DNA from: Clostridia bacterium | GTDB taxonomy: Bacteria > Bacillota > Clostridia > Lutisporales > Lutisporaceae | DNA: 11,200 nt | Direction of reading: 5' to 3' | Assembly: GCA_029256365.1 (NCBI GenBank) | Contig: JAQSYB010000032.1 | Span: 1-11,200, forward strand | Shown here: positions 1 through 6,351 of the stretch, piece by piece | Layout of the letters: each line of letters starts with the position of its first letter | Position numbering within the stretch: the stretch's first letter is position 1 | Notes under the pieces: model-generated | Told to the model about the DNA's origin: nothing | Databases searched by the model: none | Seen by the model: the letters and a program-made list of their open reading frames with translations, nothing else | Position numbers and translations under genes: made by a program

Positions 1-1
1 C

Positions 2-28
2 AGTGAAGAATCTTCTCCTTGCAGATTA
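2..28 (+). repeat. Dispersed repeat, copy 1 (truncated by window edge)
   Basis: These 27 bases match positions 257-283 at 23 of 27 positions in the same orientation. Both copies contain AGTGAAGAATCTT and end in GATTA. Copy 2 has the fuller 5' part (GTCATTCTGAACGA directly upstream); here that part would lie before base 1. I recognise the core as a common intergenic repeat that gives spurious 'HSERSEES' peptides in many bacterial genomes; that recognition is from memory. Confidence 0.6.
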
Positions 29-46
29 CTAATGTAGTGAATCTAT

Positions 47-209
47 TCTTTACGCTATAAGGAATGAAATTGCTTACGACAGCTTCAAATGCACCAGAAG
101 CATTGCTTTGGGGGCTGTGGCTTTGGAGTGCGACAAAGCAAGCTTCCTCGGGGGTATTCCCCTGGAGCTGTGAAGCCTTACGAACGCAAATTATTCCTTA
201 TTGTAAAGA
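47..209. repeat. Diverged inverted-repeat element
   Basis: Three blocks pair in order across the element: TCTTTAC (47-53) with GTAAAGA (203-209), ATAAGGAAT (57-65) with ATTCCTTAT (193-201), and GCTTCA (82-87) with TGAAGC (171-176), with interior loops between them. The centre (about 100-170) is more GC-rich than its surroundings and holds two smaller hairpins: GCTTTG/CAAAGC (120-125/134-139) and a GGGG/CCCC stem near 151-162. The element lies between the direct repeats at 2-28 and 257-283, so the whole of 1-283 may be one mobile or repetitive unit. A 65-codon frame runs through it (89-286), but it has no ribosome binding site and ends in the repeat-derived peptide, so I do not call it a gene. 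Confidence 0.5.
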
Positions 210-256
210 GTTTAGTGGTGCCTTGTAATGCTCATTTTGTGCGTCATTCTGAACGA

Positions 257-283
257 AGTGAAGAATCTTTTCTTTGTGGATTA
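257..283 (+). repeat. Dispersed repeat, copy 2
   Basis: This is the direct counterpart of 2-28, preceded by GTCATTCTGAACGA at 243-256, so the full repeat probably covers about 243-283. It lies 42 bases before the candidate promoter of the UvrC-like gene. Confidence 0.6.
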
Positions 284-324
284 TAATCTAGACAGATATC
301 CTTTACCTATTAAAATAAAATAAA

Positions 325-354
325 TTGCAAATAATTTGAAGAATAGGCTAAAAT
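325..354 (+). promoter_or_regulatory. Candidate sigma-A promoter of the UvrC-like gene
   Basis: TTGCAA (325-330) and TAAAAT (349-354) are 18 bases apart. The predicted transcript would start about 25 bases before the ATG at 386. The surrounding DNA is AT-rich, so a chance match is possible. Confidence 0.45.
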
Positions 355-385
355 CAATATATCAAGTTAGAATGAGGTGAGGCTG

Positions 386-1468
386 ATGGATTTAAAGGAA
401 AAGGTTAGGCAATTGCCGGATACTCCCGGAGTTTATATCATGAAGGATTCTAGGGATGATATTATCTATATAGGGAAGGCGAAAAACTTAAAAAATAGAG
501 TTGGGCAATACTTTAGAAAATCAGTCAATCACGCACCGAAAATTCTTAGGATGATTGAAAACATAAGAGATTTTGACTATATATTTGCGGATACTGAGCT
601 GGAAGCCTTGCTGCTTGAGTGTAGACTGATTAAGGATATCAAGCCTATGTACAACAGCCAGCTTAAGAATCATCGCAAGTATGTTTATGTATATATTAAT
701 CTTGATGAAAAATATCCAACCTTGGAGGTTGTACTGGAGAAAAAGGATAAGGGTTTGAATTTTGGTCCTTATACCAGCTTGAATAGGATTGAACGGGCAG
801 TAAACGTTCTGAAGGAAAATCTTCGGATAAGATACTGCAGCAGCTTCGCCAGCAAAAGCTCGGGATGCTTAAATTTTCAGCTGGGGTTTTGTACAGCGCC
901 TTGTGCCGGAGAAATATCAGAAATTGAATATAGACAGCTTGTAGAGGAGGCTATTCATTTTATTAAGGGGACCAAGTCTGACTTAGTAAAGGAGTTAAAA
1001 GTTAAAATGTTAGCTGCTGCAGAGTCCTTAGACTTTGACAAAGCAGCCAAATATAGAGATGACATCAGTGCTTTGGGGCATATCGTGAACAAGCAAAAAA
1101 CAATTCGATTTACGGAAAACAGCAGAAATATGATTGTGTTAGAAAAAACCAGTCAATCTTATTACAAGCTTTTTATTATAAAAGGGATTCGGGTTATCTA
1201 CAAGGAAAGGCTTGAATTGATGCAGATTGAAGCTGCGACAAAGCAATATATAATTGATTTGGTTTTTCGATACAAGGATGAGCTAATGAAAAATGAAGGG
1301 ACAGAAATTGATAAATCCGATATTGATCAAGCACAGATTCTATACTCTTATATAAAGAATAAAAAAGGCCTGAATCATTTTTCTATTGCAAAGAGCTGGT
1401 TGAAGAATCAAGACATAGCAAAGATTGAAAAAGGGGCACAGAAATTTATGGAAAGTCTGATGGAGTAA
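386..1468 (+). CDS. Short UvrC-like GIY-YIG protein (N-terminal half of UvrC)
   Basis: The 360-residue protein resembles the N-terminal half of the excinuclease subunit UvrC, which makes the 3' incision in nucleotide excision repair. Residues 1-90 form a GIY-YIG nuclease domain: GVY at 15-17, YIGKAKNL at 28-35, Arg38, and a probable metal-binding Glu78 in EALLLE. Cys151, 161, 169 and 173 match the spacing of the four iron-sulfur cysteines of UvrC. A UVR motif follows at about 200-234 (AAESLDFDKAAKYRDDI). The remaining 125 residues lack the RNase H-like 5'-incision domain and the helix-hairpin-helix domain, so length is about 60% of full UvrC (roughly 600 residues). The frame is intact and ends cleanly, so this looks like a separate short paralogue, not debris. 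I chose ATG 386 because AGGTGAGG lies 3-10 bases upstream; the in-frame GTG at 377 sits inside that site. An auxiliary repair role, as for E. coli Cho, is inference. Confidence 0.85.
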   Translation: MDLKEKVRQLPDTPGVYIMKDSRDDIIYIGKAKNLKNRVGQYFRKSVNHAPKILRMIENIRDFDYIFADTELEALLLECRLIKDIKPMYNSQLKNHRKYVYVYINLDEKYPTLEVVLEKKDKGLNFGPYTSLNRIERAVNVLKENLRIRYCSSFASKSSGCLNFQLGFCTAPCAGEISEIEYRQLVEEAIHFIKGTKSDLVKELKVKMLAAAESLDFDKAAKYRDDISALGHIVNKQKTIRFTENSRNMIVLEKTSQSYYKLFIIKGIRVIYKERLELMQIEAATKQYIIDLVFRYKDELMKNEGTEIDKSDIDQAQILYSYIKNKKGLNHFSIAKSWLKNQDIAKIEKGAQKFMESLME

Positions 1469-1476
1469 TAGATATG

Positions 1477-1485
1477 TGCTATAAT
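1477..1485 (+). promoter_or_regulatory. Extended -10 promoter of prs
   Basis: TGCTATAAT at 1477-1485 is a perfect extended -10 element (TGnTATAAT). It begins 8 bases after the stop codon of the UvrC-like gene and 63 bases before the TTG start of the next. No good -35 box is seen 16-18 bases upstream, which extended -10 promoters can tolerate. No terminator separates the two genes, so read-through may also feed prs. Confidence 0.55.
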
Positions 1486-1547
1486 ATAGTTACATAGTTT
1501 GATAAAAAACGGCAACGAATGACAATATAATTAATGGAGGTTTTGCT

Positions 1548-2681
1548 TTGTCTAGTAATGGAATAAATACAATGACTTATGGTCCCTTGGGACTTATTGC
1601 TTTGGAAAGCTGCAAGGACTTGGGCGATAGAATCGACAACAGTCTGAAGGAAATGAGGGAAGGTAAGCTTTGCAGCACCCATAGTACCTTTCTTATTTCT
1701 ACAGAAGAGGTTAGATTCTCTAATGGTGAAGGAAAAGTAAAAATAGAAGAAACTGTTAGAGGTAAGGATGTTTATATACTCTGTGATGTAGGCAATTATA
1801 GCTGTACCTATGAAATGTTCGGATTTACGAATCATAAGGGTCCAGATGAACATTTTCAAGACATAAAGAGAGTTGTATCAGCTATAGGAGGCAAGGCTAG
1901 AAGAGTTTCAGTAATCATGCCTTTAATGTATGAAGGAAGACAGCATAGGAGGAAAGGAAGAGAGTCCTTAGACTGTGCCATGGCGCTTCAGGAGCTTGAG
2001 AGTTTGGGTGTTCGAGACATTTTTACTTTTGATGTTCATGACCCCAATGTACAGAACGCAGTACCCTTGATGTCCTTTCAAAATATTTATCCCACTTATG
2101 AAATTGTAAAAAGCTTTATCAAGCATGAAAAGGATGTTTGTATAGACAAGTCCAAAATGATTACAATCAGTCCTGATACAGGAGCTATGGATAGAGCAAT
2201 TTACTATGCTGGAGTTTTGGGTCTGGATATTGGTCTTTTTTATAAAAGAAGAGATTATTCAGCCATTGTAAAAGGGAAGAATCCTATTGTACAGCATGAA
2301 TATATGGGTAGAGATATTGAAGGTATGGATGTTCTAATTGTTGATGATATGATCGCATCTGGTGAGTCCGTATTTGATATCGTACTAGAGCTGAAAAAGA
2401 GAAAAGCAGGAAAGATTTATGTCGCTGTTACATTTGCTCTATTTACAGAGGGTATCAAAAAGTTTGAGAGCTTCTATAAGGATGGATTGATAAACAGAGT
2501 ATATTCAACGAACTTAACCTATATACCTCCACAGGTTAAAGAAGCGGAGTGGTTCAGGGAAGTGGATATGGCAGAATTTATTGCAGATGTAATAAATCAT
2601 GTAAATTGCGATAAATCCTTGGCGCCTATTACACAAACATCTAAGAATATCAAGCAGCTTATGACGGAATGTATTATATAG
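1548..2681 (+). CDS. prs: Ribose-phosphate pyrophosphokinase, long clostridial form
   Basis: This cytoplasmic enzyme would make 5-phosphoribosyl-1-pyrophosphate from ribose 5-phosphate and ATP for purine, pyrimidine, histidine and tryptophan synthesis. Visible motifs are the arginine/lysine-rich catalytic loop GRQHRRKGRES (130-140), DVHDPNVQN (162-170, the position of DLHxxQIQG in standard enzymes), SPDTGAMDRA (208-217) and the PRPP-binding loop VLIVDDMIASGES (262-274). At 377 residues it is about 60 longer than the usual 315, with an extra N-terminal segment before the first ribokinase-like half. Start choice: GGAGG at 1536-1540 lies 7 bases before TTG 1548; the later in-frame ATG at 1572 has no site at proper distance. 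The gene ends 17 bases before a strong terminator, so it is not co-transcribed with the transporter downstream. The family call is firm; allosteric behaviour of this long form cannot be read from sequence. Confidence 0.9.
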   Translation: MSSNGINTMTYGPLGLIALESCKDLGDRIDNSLKEMREGKLCSTHSTFLISTEEVRFSNGEGKVKIEETVRGKDVYILCDVGNYSCTYEMFGFTNHKGPDEHFQDIKRVVSAIGGKARRVSVIMPLMYEGRQHRRKGRESLDCAMALQELESLGVRDIFTFDVHDPNVQNAVPLMSFQNIYPTYEIVKSFIKHEKDVCIDKSKMITISPDTGAMDRAIYYAGVLGLDIGLFYKRRDYSAIVKGKNPIVQHEYMGRDIEGMDVLIVDDMIASGESVFDIVLELKKRKAGKIYVAVTFALFTEGIKKFESFYKDGLINRVYSTNLTYIPPQVKEAEWFREVDMAEFIADVINHVNCDKSLAPITQTSKNIKQLMTECII

Positions 2682-2698
2682 AAATTTATAGTTGGATT

Positions 2699-2740
2699 AA
2701 AACTCCTTAAAGCACAGTCTGTGTGCTTTAAGGAGTTTTT
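2699..2740 (+). terminator. Intrinsic terminator of prs
   Basis: A perfect 18-bp stem (2699-2716 with 2722-2739) encloses a 5-base loop GTCTG, and the 3' arm ends in a five-T run. It lies 17 bases after the prs stop codon. Confidence 0.9.
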
Positions 2741-2877
2741 GCATATAAAACAAGTGGTTTTATGTCCAAAACAGATGCAAAGTACAAGCTACAAATTACT
2801 GCCCTTGCATAAGCTGAACTATATACGATGTTATTCTTGCTCCTTGTTTATGATTATAATGGTGGAGGTAATTGGTA

Positions 2878-3690
2878 ATGGACATCAATAATGTAATTTT
2901 CGCATTTGTATTAACACTTTTTGCAGGCTTATCAACAGGGATAGGAAGTATTCTTGCTTTCTTCACAAAAAGAACCAATACAAAGTTTCTATCCGCAGCA
3001 CTTGGATTTTCAGCAGGAGTCATGATATATGTATCTATGATTGAAATATTCTTTGAAGCGAAGCTTTCCTTAGTAAAAGCATTGGGGGTGACAGGCGGCT
3101 CCTGGGCTACAATAGGTGCATTCTTTGGTGGGATTTTTCTAATCGCTATTATTGATCGGCTGGTTCCTAGCTTTGGCAATCCACATGAAATGAGGATGGT
3201 TGAGGCCGTTGAAAATACAGATTCTAAAATTGATAGCAGTAAATTAATGAGATTGGGATTGTTTACTGCAATTGCCATAGCAATACACAATTTTCCGGAA
3301 GGACTTGCTACAGTAACCACTGCAATCAGTAATCCGTCACTAGGCATTGCAATAGCAGCTGCAATCGCCATACACAACATCCCTGAAGGAATTGCAGTTT
3401 CAATACCGATTTATTATGCAACTGGGGATAAAAGAAAAGCATTTAAGCTTTCTTTTCTGTCTGGATTATCAGAGCCTTTAGGGGCCTTAGCGGGATATTT
3501 GATTTTAATGCAATTCTATAGTGATGCGATATTTGGTGTGGTGATGGCCGCCGTAGCAGGGATAATGGTATTTATTTCTCTAGATGAGCTCCTTCCAACT
3601 GCAAGAGAGTATGGGGAAGCGCACCTTTCGATTTATGGACTGATAGCAGGGATGATGGTTATGGCTGTGAGCCTGCTTTTATTTATATGA
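2878..3690 (+). CDS. zupT: ZIP-family metal transporter, ZupT-like
   Basis: The 270-residue membrane protein is predicted to import zinc and possibly other divalent metals such as iron or manganese. It matches ZupT in length (E. coli 257) and in its metal-site motifs: HNFPEG at 137-142 and HNIPEG at 166-171, in consecutive membrane helices. The other hydrophobic helices are near residues 5-29, 38-58, 75-92, 155-177 and in the C-terminal third. The cytoplasmic loop (about 100-125) is charged and holds one histidine (HEM) instead of a histidine-rich tract. I use ATG 2878, 9 bases after GGAGG (2864-2868); the upstream in-frame TTG at 2872 is only 3 bases from that site. The gene stands alone between the prs terminator and a bidirectional terminator. 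Metal preference is inference from the family. Confidence 0.9.
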   Translation: MDINNVIFAFVLTLFAGLSTGIGSILAFFTKRTNTKFLSAALGFSAGVMIYVSMIEIFFEAKLSLVKALGVTGGSWATIGAFFGGIFLIAIIDRLVPSFGNPHEMRMVEAVENTDSKIDSSKLMRLGLFTAIAIAIHNFPEGLATVTTAISNPSLGIAIAAAIAIHNIPEGIAVSIPIYYATGDKRKAFKLSFLSGLSEPLGALAGYLILMQFYSDAIFGVVMAAVAGIMVFISLDELLPTAREYGEAHLSIYGLIAGMMVMAVSLLLFI

Positions 3691-3723
3691 TGCTGTAGAG
3701 TTGGAGCATGGGAGAAAAATAAA

Positions 3724-3759
3724 ACACCTTCAGAAAATTGTATAGATTTCTGAAGGTGT
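3724..3759. terminator. Bidirectional terminator between zupT and the LysM gene
   Basis: A perfect 13-bp stem (3724-3736 with 3747-3759) encloses a 10-base loop. On + it is followed by CTTTTATAT; on - the A-rich DNA at 3715-3724 reads as TTTTATTTTT. It therefore serves both convergent genes, ending at 3690 (+) and 3777 (-). Confidence 0.85.
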
Positions 3760-3776
3760 CTTTTATATATGCATGA

Positions 3777-5420
3777 TTATTTGATAATCAGCTTTTGCCC
3801 AATATATATCATGCCGGAACTTGGTAAGCTGTTTTTCTGCATGATGTCGCCGATAGGTACTTTATACATCTGAGAAATCAACCAGAGAGTGTCTCCTGCT
3901 TTTACTGTATGGGTTAGTGAGCCAGGTATTTTCAGGATTTGACCAATATATAAATAGTTGACATTGGCTAGATTATTGGCTTGAACGATATCCTGTATTG
4001 TTATGTTATACATGAGAGCAATCTTGTAAAGGGTGTCCCCTGGCTTTATAACATGCTCCAGATAACCAATATTAACATTAGGAACAATTAGACTCTGACC
4101 TACCATAAGCGCATATGGAGGATTTAAATTGTTAAGCTTTGCTAGGTATTCAATAGAGGTTTTGAAGGCACTGGCAATCTTATATAAAGTATCCCCAGAC
4201 CTTACACTATATTGTTTTTTTTCTAGAGCTTTTTCACTTAGGGATATGAATCCATCAAAGCCCTGTACGATCATCCTGTCTGAGTTGATCATTTTAGGTA
4301 CAACTGGGGTCAAGCTTGGCGCCAAATCGTATTGTGTCCATTGCTTCACTATGGCGCCTGTCTTTACATCGAAGACCTTGATTTTTGCATTGTCGTCTAG
4401 AAAAATGTATTGATTTGTCAGGATTGGTCTTTCTTGATTATTGTAGGTGGTTGTCTTTTCGGAATAGCGGCTTTCCCACAATAATTCACCAGTCACTCTA
4501 TTTAGCGCGCCAAGAGTCTTGTAGCTGCGATCATATAGAAGAATATCATTACTTACACTGATTGGTGCCGTGATATCAAGGCTAGATATTGGTGTAAATT
4601 TCCAAACCAGAGTGCCGTCTAATGATTTTATTGCATATATATATGTCTTGAGACCGCTGGGACCATACTCTTCTGTTACAAAATACACGATGTCATCGAA
4701 ATAAACAGGCCTGCCTACTACATGAGGCATATTTTCCAGACCAATAGAATATGTCCAATCGACCTGACCATTCTCTGTATTGATTCCTGTCAGCTCGATA
4801 TTTTTATTTATATCATGCTGGCCCAATGCAAGCAGTTTGTCTTTGCCTGCAAGTATATTTAGATTTAATCCGTTCTGCGGCGTCATTTCCCATTTCTTTT
4901 CTCCTGTTTTCAGATCATAAGAGGTAATTTTCCTTTCCTCGGGAGTTGACCAAGTCTCGCCTTTGTACATCTGTGCATAAAGGTTCTGATGGTCATAGGT
5001 TATATAAGCAGGAACGAAGTTAATATGGTCTAAGCTCCAGCGAATCTGATAGCTTTCTCCTAAGTCCTCAATTGCGTAGAGAGTGGCATCTATCATGACG
5101 TATATCCAGTTATCCTTTAAAACAATTGCGTTAGGGTTGATAGAAGGGGATGGCTTATTTACAAGGAATCTCCATTTGATGCGGAAACCCTTCCAGTCCA
5201 CTGCCATCAGTATATTATTTTCTATTACATAAACAGTATCCTTTGTAAAAGCAATTGGCATTCCAAAGAGTTTGTCATATTCAAATTTTGTTATCAGATT
5301 AAAGTCAACAGGGGCATAATTTGTGTTGTAAGGAGTCCTTCCGGACATATACCAGGAATCCTCTTGGCCTGCCATATATCCATATTGTTCATTTTCTCTA
5401 TAATAAATATCGTTGTACAT
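3777..5420 (-). CDS. PQQ-like beta-propeller protein with three C-terminal LysM domains
   Basis: The 547-residue protein has two clear parts. Residues about 60-395 contain seven repeats of the PQQ/quinoprotein type, each ending like AVDWKGFRIKWRF, YDLKTGEKKWEM, INTENGQVDWTY or LNRVTGELLWES, as expected for a seven-bladed propeller. Three LysM domains of 44 residues each follow (404-447, 456-499, 504-547), all with a GDTL motif; LysM binds N-acetylglucosamine-containing polymers such as peptidoglycan. The N-terminus is polar and tyrosine-rich (MYNDIYYRENEQYGYM), with no signal peptide, lipobox or membrane helix. Start choice: AAGGAGGT (5426-5433) lies properly upstream of ATG 5420, and no upstream in-frame start with a signal peptide is seen. 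The gene is monocistronic. A spore-envelope protein assembled from the mother-cell cytoplasm would fit, but I see no convincing sporulation-sigma promoter. Function unknown. Confidence 0.8.
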   Translation of the reverse strand: MYNDIYYRENEQYGYMAGQEDSWYMSGRTPYNTNYAPVDFNLITKFEYDKLFGMPIAFTKDTVYVIENNILMAVDWKGFRIKWRFLVNKPSPSINPNAIVLKDNWIYVMIDATLYAIEDLGESYQIRWSLDHINFVPAYITYDHQNLYAQMYKGETWSTPEERKITSYDLKTGEKKWEMTPQNGLNLNILAGKDKLLALGQHDINKNIELTGINTENGQVDWTYSIGLENMPHVVGRPVYFDDIVYFVTEEYGPSGLKTYIYAIKSLDGTLVWKFTPISSLDITAPISVSNDILLYDRSYKTLGALNRVTGELLWESRYSEKTTTYNNQERPILTNQYIFLDDNAKIKVFDVKTGAIVKQWTQYDLAPSLTPVVPKMINSDRMIVQGFDGFISLSEKALEKKQYSVRSGDTLYKIASAFKTSIEYLAKLNNLNPPYALMVGQSLIVPNVNIGYLEHVIKPGDTLYKIALMYNITIQDIVQANNLANVNYLYIGQILKIPGSLTHTVKAGDTLWLISQMYKVPIGDIMQKNSLPSSGMIYIGQKLIIK

Positions 5421-5763
5421 GATTGACCTCCTTATAAATGATTCTATATCATTTTATTCAGAAATCAACGTCTGGTGAATCTATTTTATCGGTACCTTGA
5501 GGGCAGTGATTTGCCACTGCTCAAATATTTTAGGTGCAGTAAAAGAAGATGTATCAAATACGATATATGAGGTCAATATAGGTAATTATTTACAGAAAAT
5601 GTACTGTTTGATAAGATGGGTTCAGCAGGATAAATATTGGATTTGGCATCTTAAGTGTGATATATGGCCGTATCTTAAGATTTTACAAAGATGAATGAAC
5701 CTTTTAGATATTTTTTCTCTCCCTTATGATATAAGAGCTCTTTACAATAAAGGAGGAAATGCT
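5421..5763. other. Intergenic region between the LysM and sigma-factor genes: hairpin and repeated ATCTTAAG
   Basis: This 343-base divergent gap has no gene I can support. It contains a hairpin at 5497-5524 (TTGAG..CAGTG with CACTGCTCAA, a 10-bp stem with a two-G bulge and 6-base loop). ATCTTAAG occurs at 5648-5655 and 5672-5679, the second within the palindrome ATCTTAAGAT (5672-5681); start-to-start spacing is 24 bases. A weak promoter TTGATA-17-TAAATA (5608-5636) could drive the sigma operon. A 66-codon frame (5497-5694) lacks a ribosome binding site and is not called. Confidence 0.4.
5441..5468 (-). promoter_or_regulatory. Candidate sigma-A promoter of the LysM-propeller gene
   Basis: On the minus strand TTGATT (5468-5463) and TAGAAT (5446-5441) are 16 bases apart, placing the transcript start a few bases before the Shine-Dalgarno sequence. 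I looked for sigma-E, -G and -K type boxes in the same stretch and found none with acceptable spacing. Confidence 0.4.
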
Positions 5764-6351
5764 TTGGACAGAATAAGTTTGATAGAACGCTGCCAGCTGG
5801 GCGATTTAGAAAGCTTTGAGCAGCTTTATAAAAGCTATTGCAGGAATGCTTTGGGTACTGCCTATCTAATTGCAAAGCACAAAGGCATTGCGGAAGAGAT
5901 TGTACAAGAAGCCTTTTTCCAGTGCTATAAGAATATAAAGAAACTAAGGGACCCTGCTGCCTTTGATGTATGGTTCTACAAGCTGCTGGTAAGACTAGCT
6001 TGGAAGATGGCATCTGACTATGAATATTCAAAACCACTTGAGGAAGCAGGCGAAGAATATACACTAAGCATGAAAGATTTCAGCACAGTGTATGATAGGG
6101 AGGAAAACAAACTAATTGTACATGAAGCGATAGATAAGCTGAGCTCACCCCTAAAAACTGTGATCATTCTTTATTACTTTAATGATCTGACCATCAAACA
6201 AATATCTATGGTTCTTGATTGCTTTCAGGGGACAGTCAAATCAAGGCTGCATAATGCAAAAAAGTGCCTAGAAAAGGAGCTTAAGAAAAGCTTTGGAGAG
6301 CATTTTATTAACACGATGTACTTGGAAAAGGAGTGTGAAACAAATGGCTAA
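5764..6351 (+). CDS. ECF-type RNA polymerase sigma factor
   Basis: This 195-residue protein is an extracytoplasmic-function sigma factor that would direct RNA polymerase to a stress or envelope regulon. Region 2 covers about 15-82 (ESFEQLYKSYCRNALGTAYL, then IVQEAFFQCYKNIKKLRDP), the core-binding and -10-reading part. Region 4 covers about 118-170, with the helix-turn-helix TIKQISMVLDCFQGTVKSR reading the -35 box. Region 1 is absent and region 3 is only a linker, as expected for ECF factors. Start choice: GGAGG at 5752-5756 lies 7 bases before TTG 5764. The frame is open back to ATG 5695, but the 23 extra residues resemble nothing and have no binding site. The last 8 bases overlap the anti-sigma gene. 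I see no GAAC/CGTC-like ECF promoter upstream, so autoregulation is not supported. The target regulon is unknown. Confidence 0.88.
   Translation: MDRISLIERCQLGDLESFEQLYKSYCRNALGTAYLIAKHKGIAEEIVQEAFFQCYKNIKKLRDPAAFDVWFYKLLVRLAWKMASDYEYSKPLEEAGEEYTLSMKDFSTVYDREENKLIVHEAIDKLSSPLKTVIILYYFNDLTIKQISMVLDCFQGTVKSRLHNAKKCLEKELKKSFGEHFINTMYLEKECETNG

Noticed and set aside
89..286. 65-codon frame on +
   Set aside because: It has no ribosome binding site, runs through the inverted repeat and ends in the repeat-derived HSERSEESF peptide.
2745..2763. ATAAAAC/GTTTTAT inverted repeat upstream of zupT
   Set aside because: The arms are AT-rich, far from the start, and match no known operator; chance is likely.
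5426..5468. Sporulation-sigma promoter for the LysM-propeller gene
   Set aside because: TGAATA and CATTTATA are present, but spacing and bases do not fit sigma-E, sigma-G or sigma-K; the sigma-A match is better.
5497..5694. 65-residue, tryptophan-rich frame on +
   Set aside because: It starts with TTG inside a hairpin, has no Shine-Dalgarno sequence and resembles nothing I know. The codon use looks tolerable, so a gene remnant is possible, but a live gene is not supported.
5695..5763. N-terminal extension of the sigma factor from ATG 5695
   Set aside because: No ribosome binding site precedes that ATG, whereas GGAGG lies 7 bases before TTG 5764, exactly where ECF homology begins.
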